From the NCBI RefSeq assembly GCF_900100385.1, contig NZ_FNFC01000018.1, positions 1 to 32,227 on the forward strand: a stretch of 32,227 nucleotides of DNA, read 5' to 3'. Below the pieces are notes generated by a model, which was not told the DNA's origin, did not search any database, and saw nothing but the letters and a program-made list of their open reading frames with translations. Shown piece after piece: positions 25,123 to 32,227 of this stretch. The position numbers and the translations under genes were made by a program. The stretch comes from Halovenus aranensis. GTDB taxonomy: Archaea > Halobacteriota > Halobacteria > Halobacteriales > Haloarculaceae. Every line of letters begins with the position of its first letter. Within the stretch, counting starts at the first letter, position 1.

Positions 25123-25272
25123 TTAAACATCGACGATCGTTCTTCGGAAGTTCCTAGTCGTCGGCGTCGTCCCGGGAAGGCCAACAACGAGCCCCGACTT
25201 CCCGACGACAGTTTCTTTCCCGCCGTTCCCGGTGGATGGGACGTTGTCAGTGTGACTCTCTGTGTCACTCAT
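25123..25272 (-). CDS. Small unknown ORF coupled to the S14 paralogue
   Basis: 49 residues ([20 protein letters not shown], then [20 protein letters not shown]). Its ATG lies 5 bases before the end of the S14 stop and overlaps that gene by 8 bases, an arrangement typical of translational coupling. The [10 protein letters not shown] start is haloarchaeal in character. No Cys, no recognised domain. It could be a real second member of the unit or the chance continuation of an overlapping frame. Confidence 0.4.
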   Translation of the reverse strand: MSDTESHTDNVPSTGNGGKETVVGKSGLVVGLPGTTPTTRNFRRTIVDV

Positions 25273-25450
25273 ATTTTTTGAACCCCATTTTTGGAGCCAG
25301 TTCGCGGAACGATTGCCGGCAGAGCCAAATGTCGTACTTACCGACGAGACCCTGTTCGCTCCCCGTCATCTGGCAGACATGTCGGCCGTCGTCTCTCGAA
25401 TCGTTCGGCTGCTCGGTTCCACTGTCTTTCTCCGGATTTTCTTGGTCCAT
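25265..25450 (-). CDS. Ribosomal protein S14 paralogue lacking two zinc-ribbon cysteines
   Basis: 61 residues from ATG at 25450 ([11 protein letters not shown]). The second half is unmistakably archaeal uS14: [20 protein letters not shown] then [10 protein letters not shown]. The canonical protein has two CxxC pairs holding zinc; here they read Cys26-x2-Thr29 and Cys44-x2-Ser47, so one cysteine of each pair is gone and zinc should not bind normally. In bacteria, zinc-free ribosomal paralogues replace the zinc forms during zinc starvation. The gene is divergent from a COG0523 GTPase across a 64-base promoter region, which matches that association. An in-frame Met at 25480 is less likely. Confidence 0.8.
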   Translation of the reverse strand: MDQENPEKDSGTEQPNDSRDDGRHVCQMTGSEQGLVGKYDIWLCRQSFRELAPKMGFKKYE

Positions 25451-25514
25451 AATTAACAACAATGTTTTTTGAATAGCCAATTATAAATAATATACGCTCT
25501 AATCTTAATAACAG
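25451..25514. promoter_or_regulatory. Short divergent promoter between S14 paralogue and COG0523 gene
   Basis: TATA-like TTATAAATAATA at 25481-25492 is about 27 bases before the COG0523 ATG and, read on the other strand, about 30 bases before the S14 start, so one AT-rich core may serve both genes. A small inverted repeat AACA-N4-TGTT is at 25457-25468 (AACAACAATGTT). With only 64 bases, a single regulator could control both directions. Confidence 0.45.
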
Positions 25515-26783
25515 ATGAGTCGAGAGACGATTCCCGTCACCGTGCTGAGCGGCAACCTCGGCGCGGGCAAGACGACCGTGCTGAACAACCTCCTGAACAC
25601 GCGAACGGACCTGGACGTCGCGGTCCTCGTCAACGACATGGGCGAGGTGAACGTCGACGCCGAGCGCGTCGCCGAACACTCGGACATCTCGGAGGACGAT
25701 GAGGACCTGATCGAACTGTCGAACGGCTGTATCTGCTGTGAGCTACGCGGCGACCTGCTGGACGCGCTCGCGAAGCTCGCACAAGCCCGCGAGTTCGACT
25801 ACCTGGTAATCGAATCAACGGGCGTCGCCGAACCGTTGCCCGTCGCCCAGACGCTCACCATGGGATTCGACCAGGGAGACCTCGATCCCACGGAGTTCTA
25901 CGAGGAGACCGGCATCGAGGTGATGGACTACTACGAACTCGACACGACGGTCACCGTGGTCGACGCCCATCAGTTCTGGACAACGTTCGATTCGAAGGAA
26001 TCGCTGATGGACGGCGACACCGAGAAGGACCTTGGAAGCCTCCTAGTCGAACAAATCGAGTTCTGCGACGTCCTCCTGTTGAACAAGTGTGACCTCGTCG
26101 ACGAGGAGACGCTCGACGAAATCGAAGAGATGATCGAGGTGCTGCAACCGCGCGCGGAGATCATCCGAACCGAACACGGCGCCGTCGATCCGGAGGCAAT
26201 CGTCGATACTGGTCGGTTCGATTTCGAAGCAGCGAGTCAGTCCGCTGGCTGGATGCAGGAACTGCAGGAACCACACGAGTCTGCCGAGCAGGAACACGGC
26301 GTCACCTCATTCGTTTTCGAATCCCGCCGACCGTTCCACCCCGAACGATTCGCCGAGTTGCTGGACGAGTTTCCGACGAATGTGGTCCGGTCGAAGGGTC
26401 ACTTCTGGCTCGCGGGACGTGAAGATATGGCACTCGGGATAGATGCTGCTGGCCAATCTATCCGAATTGCACCCGCGGGCGGATGGATTGCGGCGCTTCC
26501 GACTGAAGAGCGCGAGGCCTACTTCGAGGCCAATCCCCAGCTAGAGGAGGTGTGGGACGAGGAGTGGGGTGACAGAGGAACCCGACTCGTTCTTATCGGT
26601 ACCGACATGGACCACGACGCGCTCCGAACGGATCTCGATGCAGCTACACTGACCGACGAAGAGATGGACGCCGACTGGAATGCGTTCGAAGACCGTTTCC
26701 CGACATTCGACCTCGAAGCAGCGGACGAACAGACGGAAGCGACAGATGCTGACGACGCGGAAGAAGTGGGGTTGGCTGATTGA
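25515..26783 (+). CDS. COG0523/CobW-family GTPase (candidate zinc or nickel chaperone)
   Basis: 422 residues. P-loop GNLGAGKTT at about 13-21, CICC at 72-75 (SNGCICCELRGD), VESTG-type switch (VIESTGVAEP), NKCD in the middle, and a C-terminal CobW_C domain. The tail is Asp/Glu-rich and lacks a His stretch. It is closest in the window to the gene at 2541-3758. It heads the rightward set with a HEAT-like gene 2 bases later and a CooC-like NTPase, and faces the S14 paralogue. The S14 context points to zinc, the downstream NikABCD genes to nickel; the sequence alone does not decide. Confidence 0.9.
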   Translation: MSRETIPVTVLSGNLGAGKTTVLNNLLNTRTDLDVAVLVNDMGEVNVDAERVAEHSDISEDDEDLIELSNGCICCELRGDLLDALAKLAQAREFDYLVIESTGVAEPLPVAQTLTMGFDQGDLDPTEFYEETGIEVMDYYELDTTVTVVDAHQFWTTFDSKESLMDGDTEKDLGSLLVEQIEFCDVLLLNKCDLVDEETLDEIEEMIEVLQPRAEIIRTEHGAVDPEAIVDTGRFDFEAASQSAGWMQELQEPHESAEQEHGVTSFVFESRRPFHPERFAELLDEFPTNVVRSKGHFWLAGREDMALGIDAAGQSIRIAPAGGWIAALPTEEREAYFEANPQLEEVWDEEWGDRGTRLVLIGTDMDHDALRTDLDAATLTDEEMDADWNAFEDRFPTFDLEAADEQTEATDADDAEEVGLAD

Positions 26784-26785
26784 CC

Positions 26786-27046
26786 ATGCCGAGCAAACGA
26801 AGCCTATTCCAGCAGTCCGTCGCAAAGTCTGCCTCCCGTGAGACGCGCCGAGAGGCGGTCAGTGAGCTGAGACGGATAGGTGCTGTCGACCAACTCAGCA
26901 CACTCACGCAGACCAACGGCATCGCTGGCCCCATCCGGCGAGCGGCTGTTAGGAAACTCAAAGAACTCGGCGCGACGGAGGCGCTCGAAACGATTTCTGA
27001 GAGCCGGGCGGTCGACCCCGCCATCAGAGAGCAAGCACAGCTATGA
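26786..27046 (+). CDS. Small HEAT-repeat-like protein
   Basis: 86 residues from ATG at 26786. Two helical hairpins of HEAT type are visible: TRREAVSELRRIGAVDQLST and IRRAAVRKLKELGATEALET, each with the Arg/Ala/Leu pattern and a following Gly-Ala turn. HEAT repeats are protein-binding scaffolds; no catalytic residues are expected. The start is 2 bases after the COG0523 stop, and its stop overlaps the start of the NTPase gene (ATGA), so the three are one operon. It may bring the GTPase and NTPase, or their client, together. Confidence 0.72.
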   Translation: MPSKRSLFQQSVAKSASRETRREAVSELRRIGAVDQLSTLTQTNGIAGPIRRAAVRKLKELGATEALETISESRAVDPAIREQAQL

Positions 27047-27810
27047 GTTCCGGATCGAAGACCGCGCCGACAGAGACTCCCCTCGAGGATCAAACTCGCC
27101 ACGTGGATCGTCAACGGATCGGGTTCGTCGGACCCGAAGGCGCTGGCAAAACGACCGTCGCCACGATGGTCGCGAATCGACTCTCCGAGCGGACCGACGT
27201 CGCAATCGTCGGGGAAGCCGCGACGTTTTTCGAACAGCCTTCGGCTTCGCCTGAGAAGGTCGGCCCCCTTGGCGTCCACTGGACAGTCGTCGATCACTCC
27301 CCGGGAACGGAAATCCTCGAAACTGCAGGTGACGCACTCGATACTGTCTTCGTCGTCGTGACGCCCGCGATGCTGGACCGTGTGGCTGCCTACGAGCGCG
27401 TGATAGACCAGCTCGACTCCGACGTGTTTCTCGTCGTCAATCGCTTCGAGGAGTGCTACCGTGACAGACTCAGTGATCTCGACGGACCCGAACTCGCGGA
27501 ATACTTCTACGAAAACGATACCGTCGCAGCGGCGATATCTGATGAAACGGTTCCAAAGTTAGAAGAGTGGACGACTGAGGCGATACTGTTGGAGTCGCTC
27601 CAGCCCGAACGGCTTGACACCGCCGAAGCGATGGAGGCTCTCAACCGTAGACACCAATCGATTGTCAATGTCGAGGTTGAGAGTGACGCATCGGCTCTGG
27701 CAGTGGCTCGATCGTTCCGCGAAAAGGGCTCCGCTGCAGACTTCTTCCGGTGTAACTGCCGCTTTCACGACGGACACGTCCTCGCCCGTGCGCGACCACC
27801 CAGGACCTGA
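27043..27810 (+). CDS. CooC/MinD-like P-loop NTPase with C-terminal CxC-x2-H-x2-H motif
   Basis: 255 residues. A P-loop GPEGAGKTT at about 30-38 and a Walker-B-like WTVVDHSPG at about 80-88, with VVNRF later, indicate the SIMIBI class that includes CooC, HypB and MinD. The deviant KGG lysine of CooC/MinD is absent. The last 20 residues contain Cys237, Cys239, His242 and His245 (CNCRFHDGH), a plausible metal site. CooC binds nickel through a CxC motif, although at another place in the chain. It ends the COG0523-HEAT-NTPase operon and precedes a nickel-type importer, so a nickel maturation role is a reasonable guess. Confidence 0.65.
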   Translation: MSSGSKTAPTETPLEDQTRHVDRQRIGFVGPEGAGKTTVATMVANRLSERTDVAIVGEAATFFEQPSASPEKVGPLGVHWTVVDHSPGTEILETAGDALDTVFVVVTPAMLDRVAAYERVIDQLDSDVFLVVNRFEECYRDRLSDLDGPELAEYFYENDTVAAAISDETVPKLEEWTTEAILLESLQPERLDTAEAMEALNRRHQSIVNVEVESDASALAVARSFREKGSAADFFRCNCRFHDGHVLARARPPRT

Positions 27811-27916
27811 CTCCGTTCGCCGATATCCTCTCCTCGATTTCTTTTCCTACTGCGTCATCCGTCCAACGAACAGTCGAATCGATGGTCGATCCCCATCTCG
27901 ATCAGACTATGTGGAT

Positions 27917-27980
27917 GTATTAACTCTATAGCTATTATTAACAACTATTATTACTATTCGTCTTAATATTGATAAGTACG
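27917..27980 (+). promoter_or_regulatory. nikA promoter with direct repeats
   Basis: TATA-like TATTATTACT at about 27947-27956 is some 27 bases before the ATG at 27981. CTATTATTA occurs twice (27932-27940 and 27945-27953). TAACTCTATAGCTATT at about 27921-27936 matches TAACTCTAGAAGTATT upstream of the other importer (13221-13236) at 13 of 16 positions, suggesting a shared operator. Confidence 0.4.
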
Positions 27981-29504
27981 ATGCAACAGACGCTTTCACG
28001 ACGCCAGTTACTCGGTGGCGTCGCAAGTGGTGCCGTAGCGATGACCGCCGGTTGCCAGTCACTCGGCGCTGAAACCGGCGGCGGCTCAAAGACGGTCGCA
28101 TTGAGCCAATCCCTTACCAGTGGAGACTGGTCGATGTACGGTGGTGCGGCGCCGTACTATTCACCGATGCACGAGACATTGACGGCCTCATCACACGACT
28201 TCTCGGAGATAGAGCCGTGGCTCGCAACGGAGTGGAAGACGGTCGATGACACGACATGGGAGTTCAGACTTCGTGATGACGTGACGTTCCACAACGGGGA
28301 GGACCTCACTGCGGACGTCGTCGCTCAATCGTTGTCGGCGCTGCTCGCGGACCGGCCACTCGGGTGGGCAAAGGTAACTGATGAGAGTTTTACCGCACTG
28401 GATGACCGAACGCTCCAGATCGAGACCGTCGCACGGTTCGGGGCGCTCGCCGGGACACTGAGCCATCCGCTGTTCGGTATCCAACACCCAAGTAGTTACG
28501 AGCGCCCTATCGGCACTGGACCGTTCGAGGCCGAAGCGGTTGACGCAGACAGCCCACTAGAGACTGTTCGCTTCGGGGACTACTGGGGTGACGAACCGCA
28601 ACTGGAAGAGCTCACTTTCGAGGGAATCTCCGATCCCACGACGCGGTCGACAAGCCTCCAATCCGGCGACATCGATGCGTCGTTCGAGATCCCTCGGCAG
28701 GACTACGAACTCCTCTCTGCGAACGAGGATATCCAGGTTCGCACGAAGCGTGAGCCACGTGCCGGATCTGCGATGGTCAACCTTTACAATTCGCCGACTG
28801 ACGACGCTGACCTCCGTAGAGCGCTCAACTACGCCGTCGACCAGCAGGCCATCGTCGAGTCCATCCTGAGTGGAATCGGTGCACCGGCGAAAGGTCCGTA
28901 CCCGCCGATGATTCCGTGGTCGGCACACGACGATCTCCCTGCGTACGGACCGAACTTAGAGCGTGCTCGTGAACTGGTCGAGCAATCGGCATACGATGGT
29001 GAAGACGTAGAGTTGCACGTGAGTAGCGACACACCGCATATGCAACTCATCGCGACACGGATGCAGGAGCGCTTCGCCGAGATCGGCGTCTCGAGTACGG
29101 TCCGCCAGTTCGGTCGCGGCTCGTTCTACACGACAGAGCAGAGAGCCGACTCGAACCTCACATTGATTGAACTAGGATCGATCAACGGGGCCGCGGACTA
29201 CCTCGTTCGACTGCAATTCCACTCCGAAGGCGGCGATAACGCTGCACTCCACGAATCGGAGGGCACTGGACTGTACAACCTTGGGCCGGATGTGGACGAC
29301 CTCATCGAAACGGGTGACCAGGCACTGGACGAGGAGACGAAACACGAGGCCTACCGCGAGGTACAGCAGCGCGTCATGGAACACGGCGTACTCGTCCCGG
29401 TATACTATAAGGAGTATGTCTTCGGCCAGCGTGCGAACACGACGGTCCCACAGATGCACGCCGTCCCCCACATGACTCGGTGGACGGAGTTCGCAAACGA
29501 GTAG
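27981..29504 (+). CDS. nikA: Nickel/peptide-type ABC substrate-binding lipoprotein
   Basis: 507 residues from ATG at 27981. Twin-arginine signal (SRRQLLGG at 6-13) and lipobox TAGC with Cys25, so an exported membrane-anchored lipoprotein. SBP_bac_5 fold: PWLATEWKTVDDTTWEFRLR, DVTFHNGEDLTADVV, LNYAVDQQAIVESIL, VPVYYKEYVF. This family contains NikA, DppA and OppA; the nickel assignment rests on the NikR-type genes, the three COG0523 genes and the NikB-like permease, not on a seen metal site. Conserved histidines in the pocket were not identified. First gene of the rightward transporter operon. Confidence 0.75.
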   Translation: MQQTLSRRQLLGGVASGAVAMTAGCQSLGAETGGGSKTVALSQSLTSGDWSMYGGAAPYYSPMHETLTASSHDFSEIEPWLATEWKTVDDTTWEFRLRDDVTFHNGEDLTADVVAQSLSALLADRPLGWAKVTDESFTALDDRTLQIETVARFGALAGTLSHPLFGIQHPSSYERPIGTGPFEAEAVDADSPLETVRFGDYWGDEPQLEELTFEGISDPTTRSTSLQSGDIDASFEIPRQDYELLSANEDIQVRTKREPRAGSAMVNLYNSPTDDADLRRALNYAVDQQAIVESILSGIGAPAKGPYPPMIPWSAHDDLPAYGPNLERARELVEQSAYDGEDVELHVSSDTPHMQLIATRMQERFAEIGVSSTVRQFGRGSFYTTEQRADSNLTLIELGSINGAADYLVRLQFHSEGGDNAALHESEGTGLYNLGPDVDDLIETGDQALDEETKHEAYREVQQRVMEHGVLVPVYYKEYVFGQRANTTVPQMHAVPHMTRWTEFANE

Positions 29505-29507
29505 CGG

Positions 29508-30455
29508 ATGCACTGGCAGTATCTCTTCCGCCGGTTGACGCTGACGGCGGTCACCCTAGTGCTGGTCAGCGCTGTCACCTACAGTCTCACCGGGATCGCG
29601 CCAGGGGATCCGGCAGAGCTAGTACTGCAAAAACAGCTTGGCCAAGCGCCGACGACCGAACAAATCGAGGCCTTCCGTGCGAAGCACGGCTTGGACGAGC
29701 CGATACACTGGCAGTATCTCCACTGGTTTGGTGACCTCCTGCAAGGTGATTTGGGCCAGTCGTACTACCACGAGCGGTCGGTGAGCGAACTGCTCATGGA
29801 TCGACTCCCGGGAACAGTCAAACTAGCTGCTGGGGGGCTCGCGGTGTCGCTCGCGGTATCTCTCCCGACGGGTATCCTCAGTGCCCGCCGCCCACAGGGA
29901 CTTGCCGACCACCTGAGCCAGACCATCGCACTTCTCGGCGTTGCGATGCCGAACTTCTGGCTTGGCTACCTCCTGATATTTGCCTTCTCTTTGAAGCTCG
30001 GGCTGACGCCCGTCTACGGCAGCGGGACACTCGCCCATCTCGCCCTTCCCTCGATTACTCTCGGCACTGGACTCGCAGCCGTCCAGACTCGGTTGCTCCG
30101 TGCGACGCTTCAGGACACGCTCGGCGCGGAATTCGTTACTGCCGCGCGCACCCGCGGTCTGAGCGAATGGGTCGTCGTCGGAAAGCACGCGCTTCGAAAC
30201 GCGCTGTTACCATTACTCACAGTGGTCGGCCTCCAGTTGGGATTCGTCCTCAACGGCGCCGTCGTCGTCGAAGTAGTCTTCCAGCGACCCGGACTCGGCA
30301 CCTTGTTGGTGGATGCGATCTTCGACCGGAACTATCCCGTCGTCCAGGGCGTGACGCTGCTCGCCGGTGTCCTGTTCGTGTCGGTCAACACCGTGACTGA
30401 CCTCGCGTATGGGCTGATTGACCCACGAATTAACGTTGGGGGTGACCCAGCGTGA
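29508..30455 (+). CDS. nikB: Nickel/peptide ABC permease, NikB/DppB type
   Basis: 315 residues. Begins MHWQYLFRRLTLTAVTLVLV and has about six membrane helices. The stretch LGVAMPNFWLGYLLIFAFSL is very like that of E. coli NikB (LGVSMPNFWLAFLL). EAA loop readable at ARTRGLSEWVVVGKHALRNA, and the family end VVQGVTLLAGVLF then GLIDPRIN. It starts 3 bases after the nikA stop, so it is cotranscribed. Intact and of normal length. Confidence 0.82.
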   Translation: MHWQYLFRRLTLTAVTLVLVSAVTYSLTGIAPGDPAELVLQKQLGQAPTTEQIEAFRAKHGLDEPIHWQYLHWFGDLLQGDLGQSYYHERSVSELLMDRLPGTVKLAAGGLAVSLAVSLPTGILSARRPQGLADHLSQTIALLGVAMPNFWLGYLLIFAFSLKLGLTPVYGSGTLAHLALPSITLGTGLAAVQTRLLRATLQDTLGAEFVTAARTRGLSEWVVVGKHALRNALLPLLTVVGLQLGFVLNGAVVVEVVFQRPGLGTLLVDAIFDRNYPVVQGVTLLAGVLFVSVNTVTDLAYGLIDPRINVGGDPA

Positions 30456-31339
30456 GTTTTTCCACAGGGGCGGGTGACGAGACATCGTCTCGCTCACGTA
30501 CACGCCGCTTACGACGGGCGCTTCGGAAGCCACAGACGGCTGTTGGCGCGCTGCTCGTGATGACGCTTACCGCCGTCGCACTGCTGGGTCCGGAACTGCT
30601 CGCGACCGACCCACTGGCACAGGACCTCACGAGTCGACTGCAACCTCCCTCGCCAGCGCACCCGTTCGGAACCGATCGACTCGGTCGGGACGTGTTCGCC
30701 AGAATCGTCCACGGAGCGCGGTTCTCGCTGGGTATCGCTATCACAGTCACAGCCGTCAGGTTTCTTCTCGGCGTCGGTATCGGGCTCGTGGCCGGTTATA
30801 GCGGGGGGTGGATCGACGAACTCATGATGCGGTTCGTCGACCTTCTGTTCGCGTTTCCCGGCATCGTCCTGGCACTGGTCATCGCCGGTATCGCTGGTCC
30901 CAGTCTCACGAACGTGTTGCTCGCACTGGCGGTCGTCGGCTGGGGGACCTACGCACGGGTCGTCCGGTCGGAGGTACTGTCCGTTCGCGAGCGTGACTAC
31001 GTTACGGCCGCTCGTCTGTCCGGAACACCACGCTACCGCGTCGTCCTCGAGCACGTCCTGCCGAACGTGCTCGGCCCGACAATCGTCCTCGCAGCCCTAG
31101 ACGTGGGAACGGTCATCCTCGCGACGGCCGGGCTATCCTTCCTCGGGCTCGGCGCACAGCCGCCGACCCCCGAATGGGGGACCATGATCGCCTCCGGCCG
31201 CCACTACCTGCAGACTGCGTGGTGGCTCGTGAACGTTCCTGGAATTGCAATCGTGCTAACAGTACTAGGATTCACGCTTCTGGGCGATGGACTCCGCGAC
31301 GCCCTCGACCCGGACGGACGAACGAACAGGGGGCGTTGA
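30452..31339 (+). CDS. nikC: Nickel/peptide ABC permease, NikC/DppC type
   Basis: 295 residues with a GTG start overlapping the stop of nikB (GTGA). The long cytoplasmic N-terminus, HPFGTDRLGRDVFARIVHGA before the transport helices, the EAA loop (YVTAARLSGTPRYRVVLEHV) and GLSFLGLGAQPPTPEWGTMI are all hallmarks of DppC/NikC permeases. About six membrane segments. Partner of NikB in the transmembrane dimer. Full length. Confidence 0.82.
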   Translation: MSFSTGAGDETSSRSRTRRLRRALRKPQTAVGALLVMTLTAVALLGPELLATDPLAQDLTSRLQPPSPAHPFGTDRLGRDVFARIVHGARFSLGIAITVTAVRFLLGVGIGLVAGYSGGWIDELMMRFVDLLFAFPGIVLALVIAGIAGPSLTNVLLALAVVGWGTYARVVRSEVLSVRERDYVTAARLSGTPRYRVVLEHVLPNVLGPTIVLAALDVGTVILATAGLSFLGLGAQPPTPEWGTMIASGRHYLQTAWWLVNVPGIAIVLTVLGFTLLGDGLRDALDPDGRTNRGR

Positions 31340-31343
31340 GACG

Positions 31344-32192
31344 ATGGAACGACTCGACATTACCAACCTGACAATCACATACAGTAGTGAAAGCCGCCAG
31401 CAAACCGCTGTCGATGATGCGAACCTCACGGTCGAACGTGGGGACCTCATCGCGCTCGTCGGCGAGAGCGGGGCTGGAAAGTCAACGCTCGCCCGTGCCG
31501 TTGCCGGCATCCACGAACCCGCCACCATCCAGTCTGGATCGATACTACTGGACGACCGAGACCTCACCACGGCCACCACCGAGGAGTGGCGGGCCATTCG
31601 CGGTTCTCGCGTCGGATTCGCGTTTCAGGACCCAACGACGGCGTTCGATCCTATATACACCGTCGGTGAGCAGTTGGTAGAAGCAATCCGTGCGGGCGGT
31701 ATCCCAGTCACCGATAGCTCCTTGCTCGAGTCCGTCTCTCACCGCTTTCGGCGGCGCAGTTTTCCACGACACCGTGATCGAGCGATTGCGCTTCTGGAAG
31801 AAGTCGGTATCGACGACCCGGAGGCGTGTCTGGATGCGTACCCGTCGGAGTTGAGTGGCGGGCAATGTCAGCGTGCGTTTCTTGCGACGGCGCTGGCCGG
31901 TGAACCCGATATCCTCGTCGCCGACGAACCGGCGAGTGGTCTCGACGCGACAACACAGGCACGCGTACTTGGACTGCTCGAAGACCTCTCTGAGACGCGT
32001 GACCTCGGGGTGTTGTTGGTTACGCACGACCTCGGGCTTGCAAGTGAACATTGCGACAACGTCACCGTTCTCGCAGACGGACGAACCGTCGACAGCGGAC
32101 CGGTAGAGGAGCTACTTTCGAAGCCCGATCACACTGCTCTATTGAAAATGCGGGACGGGAGTCGGATCATAGCGTTTTGGCGAGTTTCTTGA
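31344..32192 (+). pseudogene. nikD: Nickel/peptide ABC ATPase, NikD/DppD type, 3' end lost to an IS
   Basis: Starts at ATG 31344 (MERLDITNLTI), 4 bases after nikC; the frame upstream of this is out of register with known starts. Walker A GESGAGKST at 40-48, Q-loop FQDPTTAFDP, signature LSGGQCQR, Walker B ILVADEPASGLD and H-loop VTHD are present. After about KPDHTALLK the sequence leaves the family: the usual proline-rich C-terminal extension of DppD/NikD proteins (about 50 residues) is missing, and the last codons read into an insertion sequence. The protein may be shortened or unstable. NikE is not in the window. Confidence 0.72.
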
Positions 32193-32226
32193 GATTGTTG
32201 AGCGCGAACAGGAGGACGATCTCACG
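32167..32226 (-). pseudogene. C-terminal end of an IS transposase at the window edge
   Basis: Minus-strand frame running in from beyond the window: REIVLLFALNNLKKLAKTL then TGA at 32167-32169. The NNLKKLAK pattern is typical of the C-terminus of haloarchaeal DDE transposases. The element lies right of the window, with its end somewhere around 32130-32165, inside nikD. Whether the gene is complete cannot be seen, so it is listed as a partial gene. Confidence 0.55.
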
Positions 32227-32227
32227 G

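Noticed and set aside
27932-27953. CTATTATTA repeats as a CRISPR-like or iteron array
   Set aside because: Only two 9-base copies in an AT-rich promoter; far too few and too short for either.

Overview
The window reads as DNA from an extremely halophilic archaeon (Haloarchaea), probably a megaplasmid or other accessory replicon. The proteins are strongly acidic, lipoprotein precursors carry twin-arginine signals, promoters look like archaeal TATA boxes 25-30 bases before leaderless starts, and the neighbours include typical haloarchaeal families (bacterio-opsin-activator-type HTH, HalX-type receiver, HemAT, small double-CxxC zinc protein). No rRNA, tRNA or CRISPR array was found. The assignment to Haloarchaea is inference from protein character, not from a marker gene.

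The main theme is transition-metal handling, with nickel or cobalt the best guess. Left part (1-13.9 kb): a leftward operon of two COG0523/CobW GTPases, MoaB and a SufU/IscU-like scaffold, divergent from a canonical NikR; a leftward ECF-type nickel/cobalt importer (CbiM/NikM, small membrane subunit, CbiQ, CbiO) that starts just below a NikR with an altered metal site and ends in a frameshifted NikR-like gene; an IS200/IS605 element; a leftward NitT/TauT-type ABC importer whose binding protein has an in-frame amber and whose ATPase tail was replaced by the IS end; and another canonical NikR.

Middle part (14-25 kb): an insertion-sequence graveyard (frameshifted IS630, a second IS630 with a catalytic Asp changed to Gly, an ISH8-like fragment), a soluble globin-coupled transducer (HemAT), remnants of a thioredoxin reductase and a receiver domain, a winged-helix regulator, and a redox/NO block: HTH-10 regulator with a cysteine cluster, divergent RidA-like protein, small zinc protein, nitric oxide synthase oxygenase, and catalase-peroxidase KatG.

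Right part (25-32.2 kb): metal theme again. A leftward paralogue of ribosomal protein S14 that has lost two of its four zinc-ribbon cysteines, translationally coupled to a small unknown ORF, is divergent from a third COG0523 GTPase. That GTPase heads an operon with a HEAT-like protein and a P-loop NTPase ending in a CxC-x2-H-x2-H motif. Next comes a nickel/peptide-type ABC importer (NikA, NikB, NikC, NikD), its ATPase cut off by another insertion sequence at the window edge.

A plausible working model is one metal-supply island: three importers bring in Ni/Co, several NikR-type sensors control them, and COG0523 GTPases plus the CxC NTPase distribute metal. The S14 paralogue suggests the third COG0523 gene belongs to a zinc-starvation response. 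Many genes are broken, so the island is decaying or being remodelled by mobile elements.
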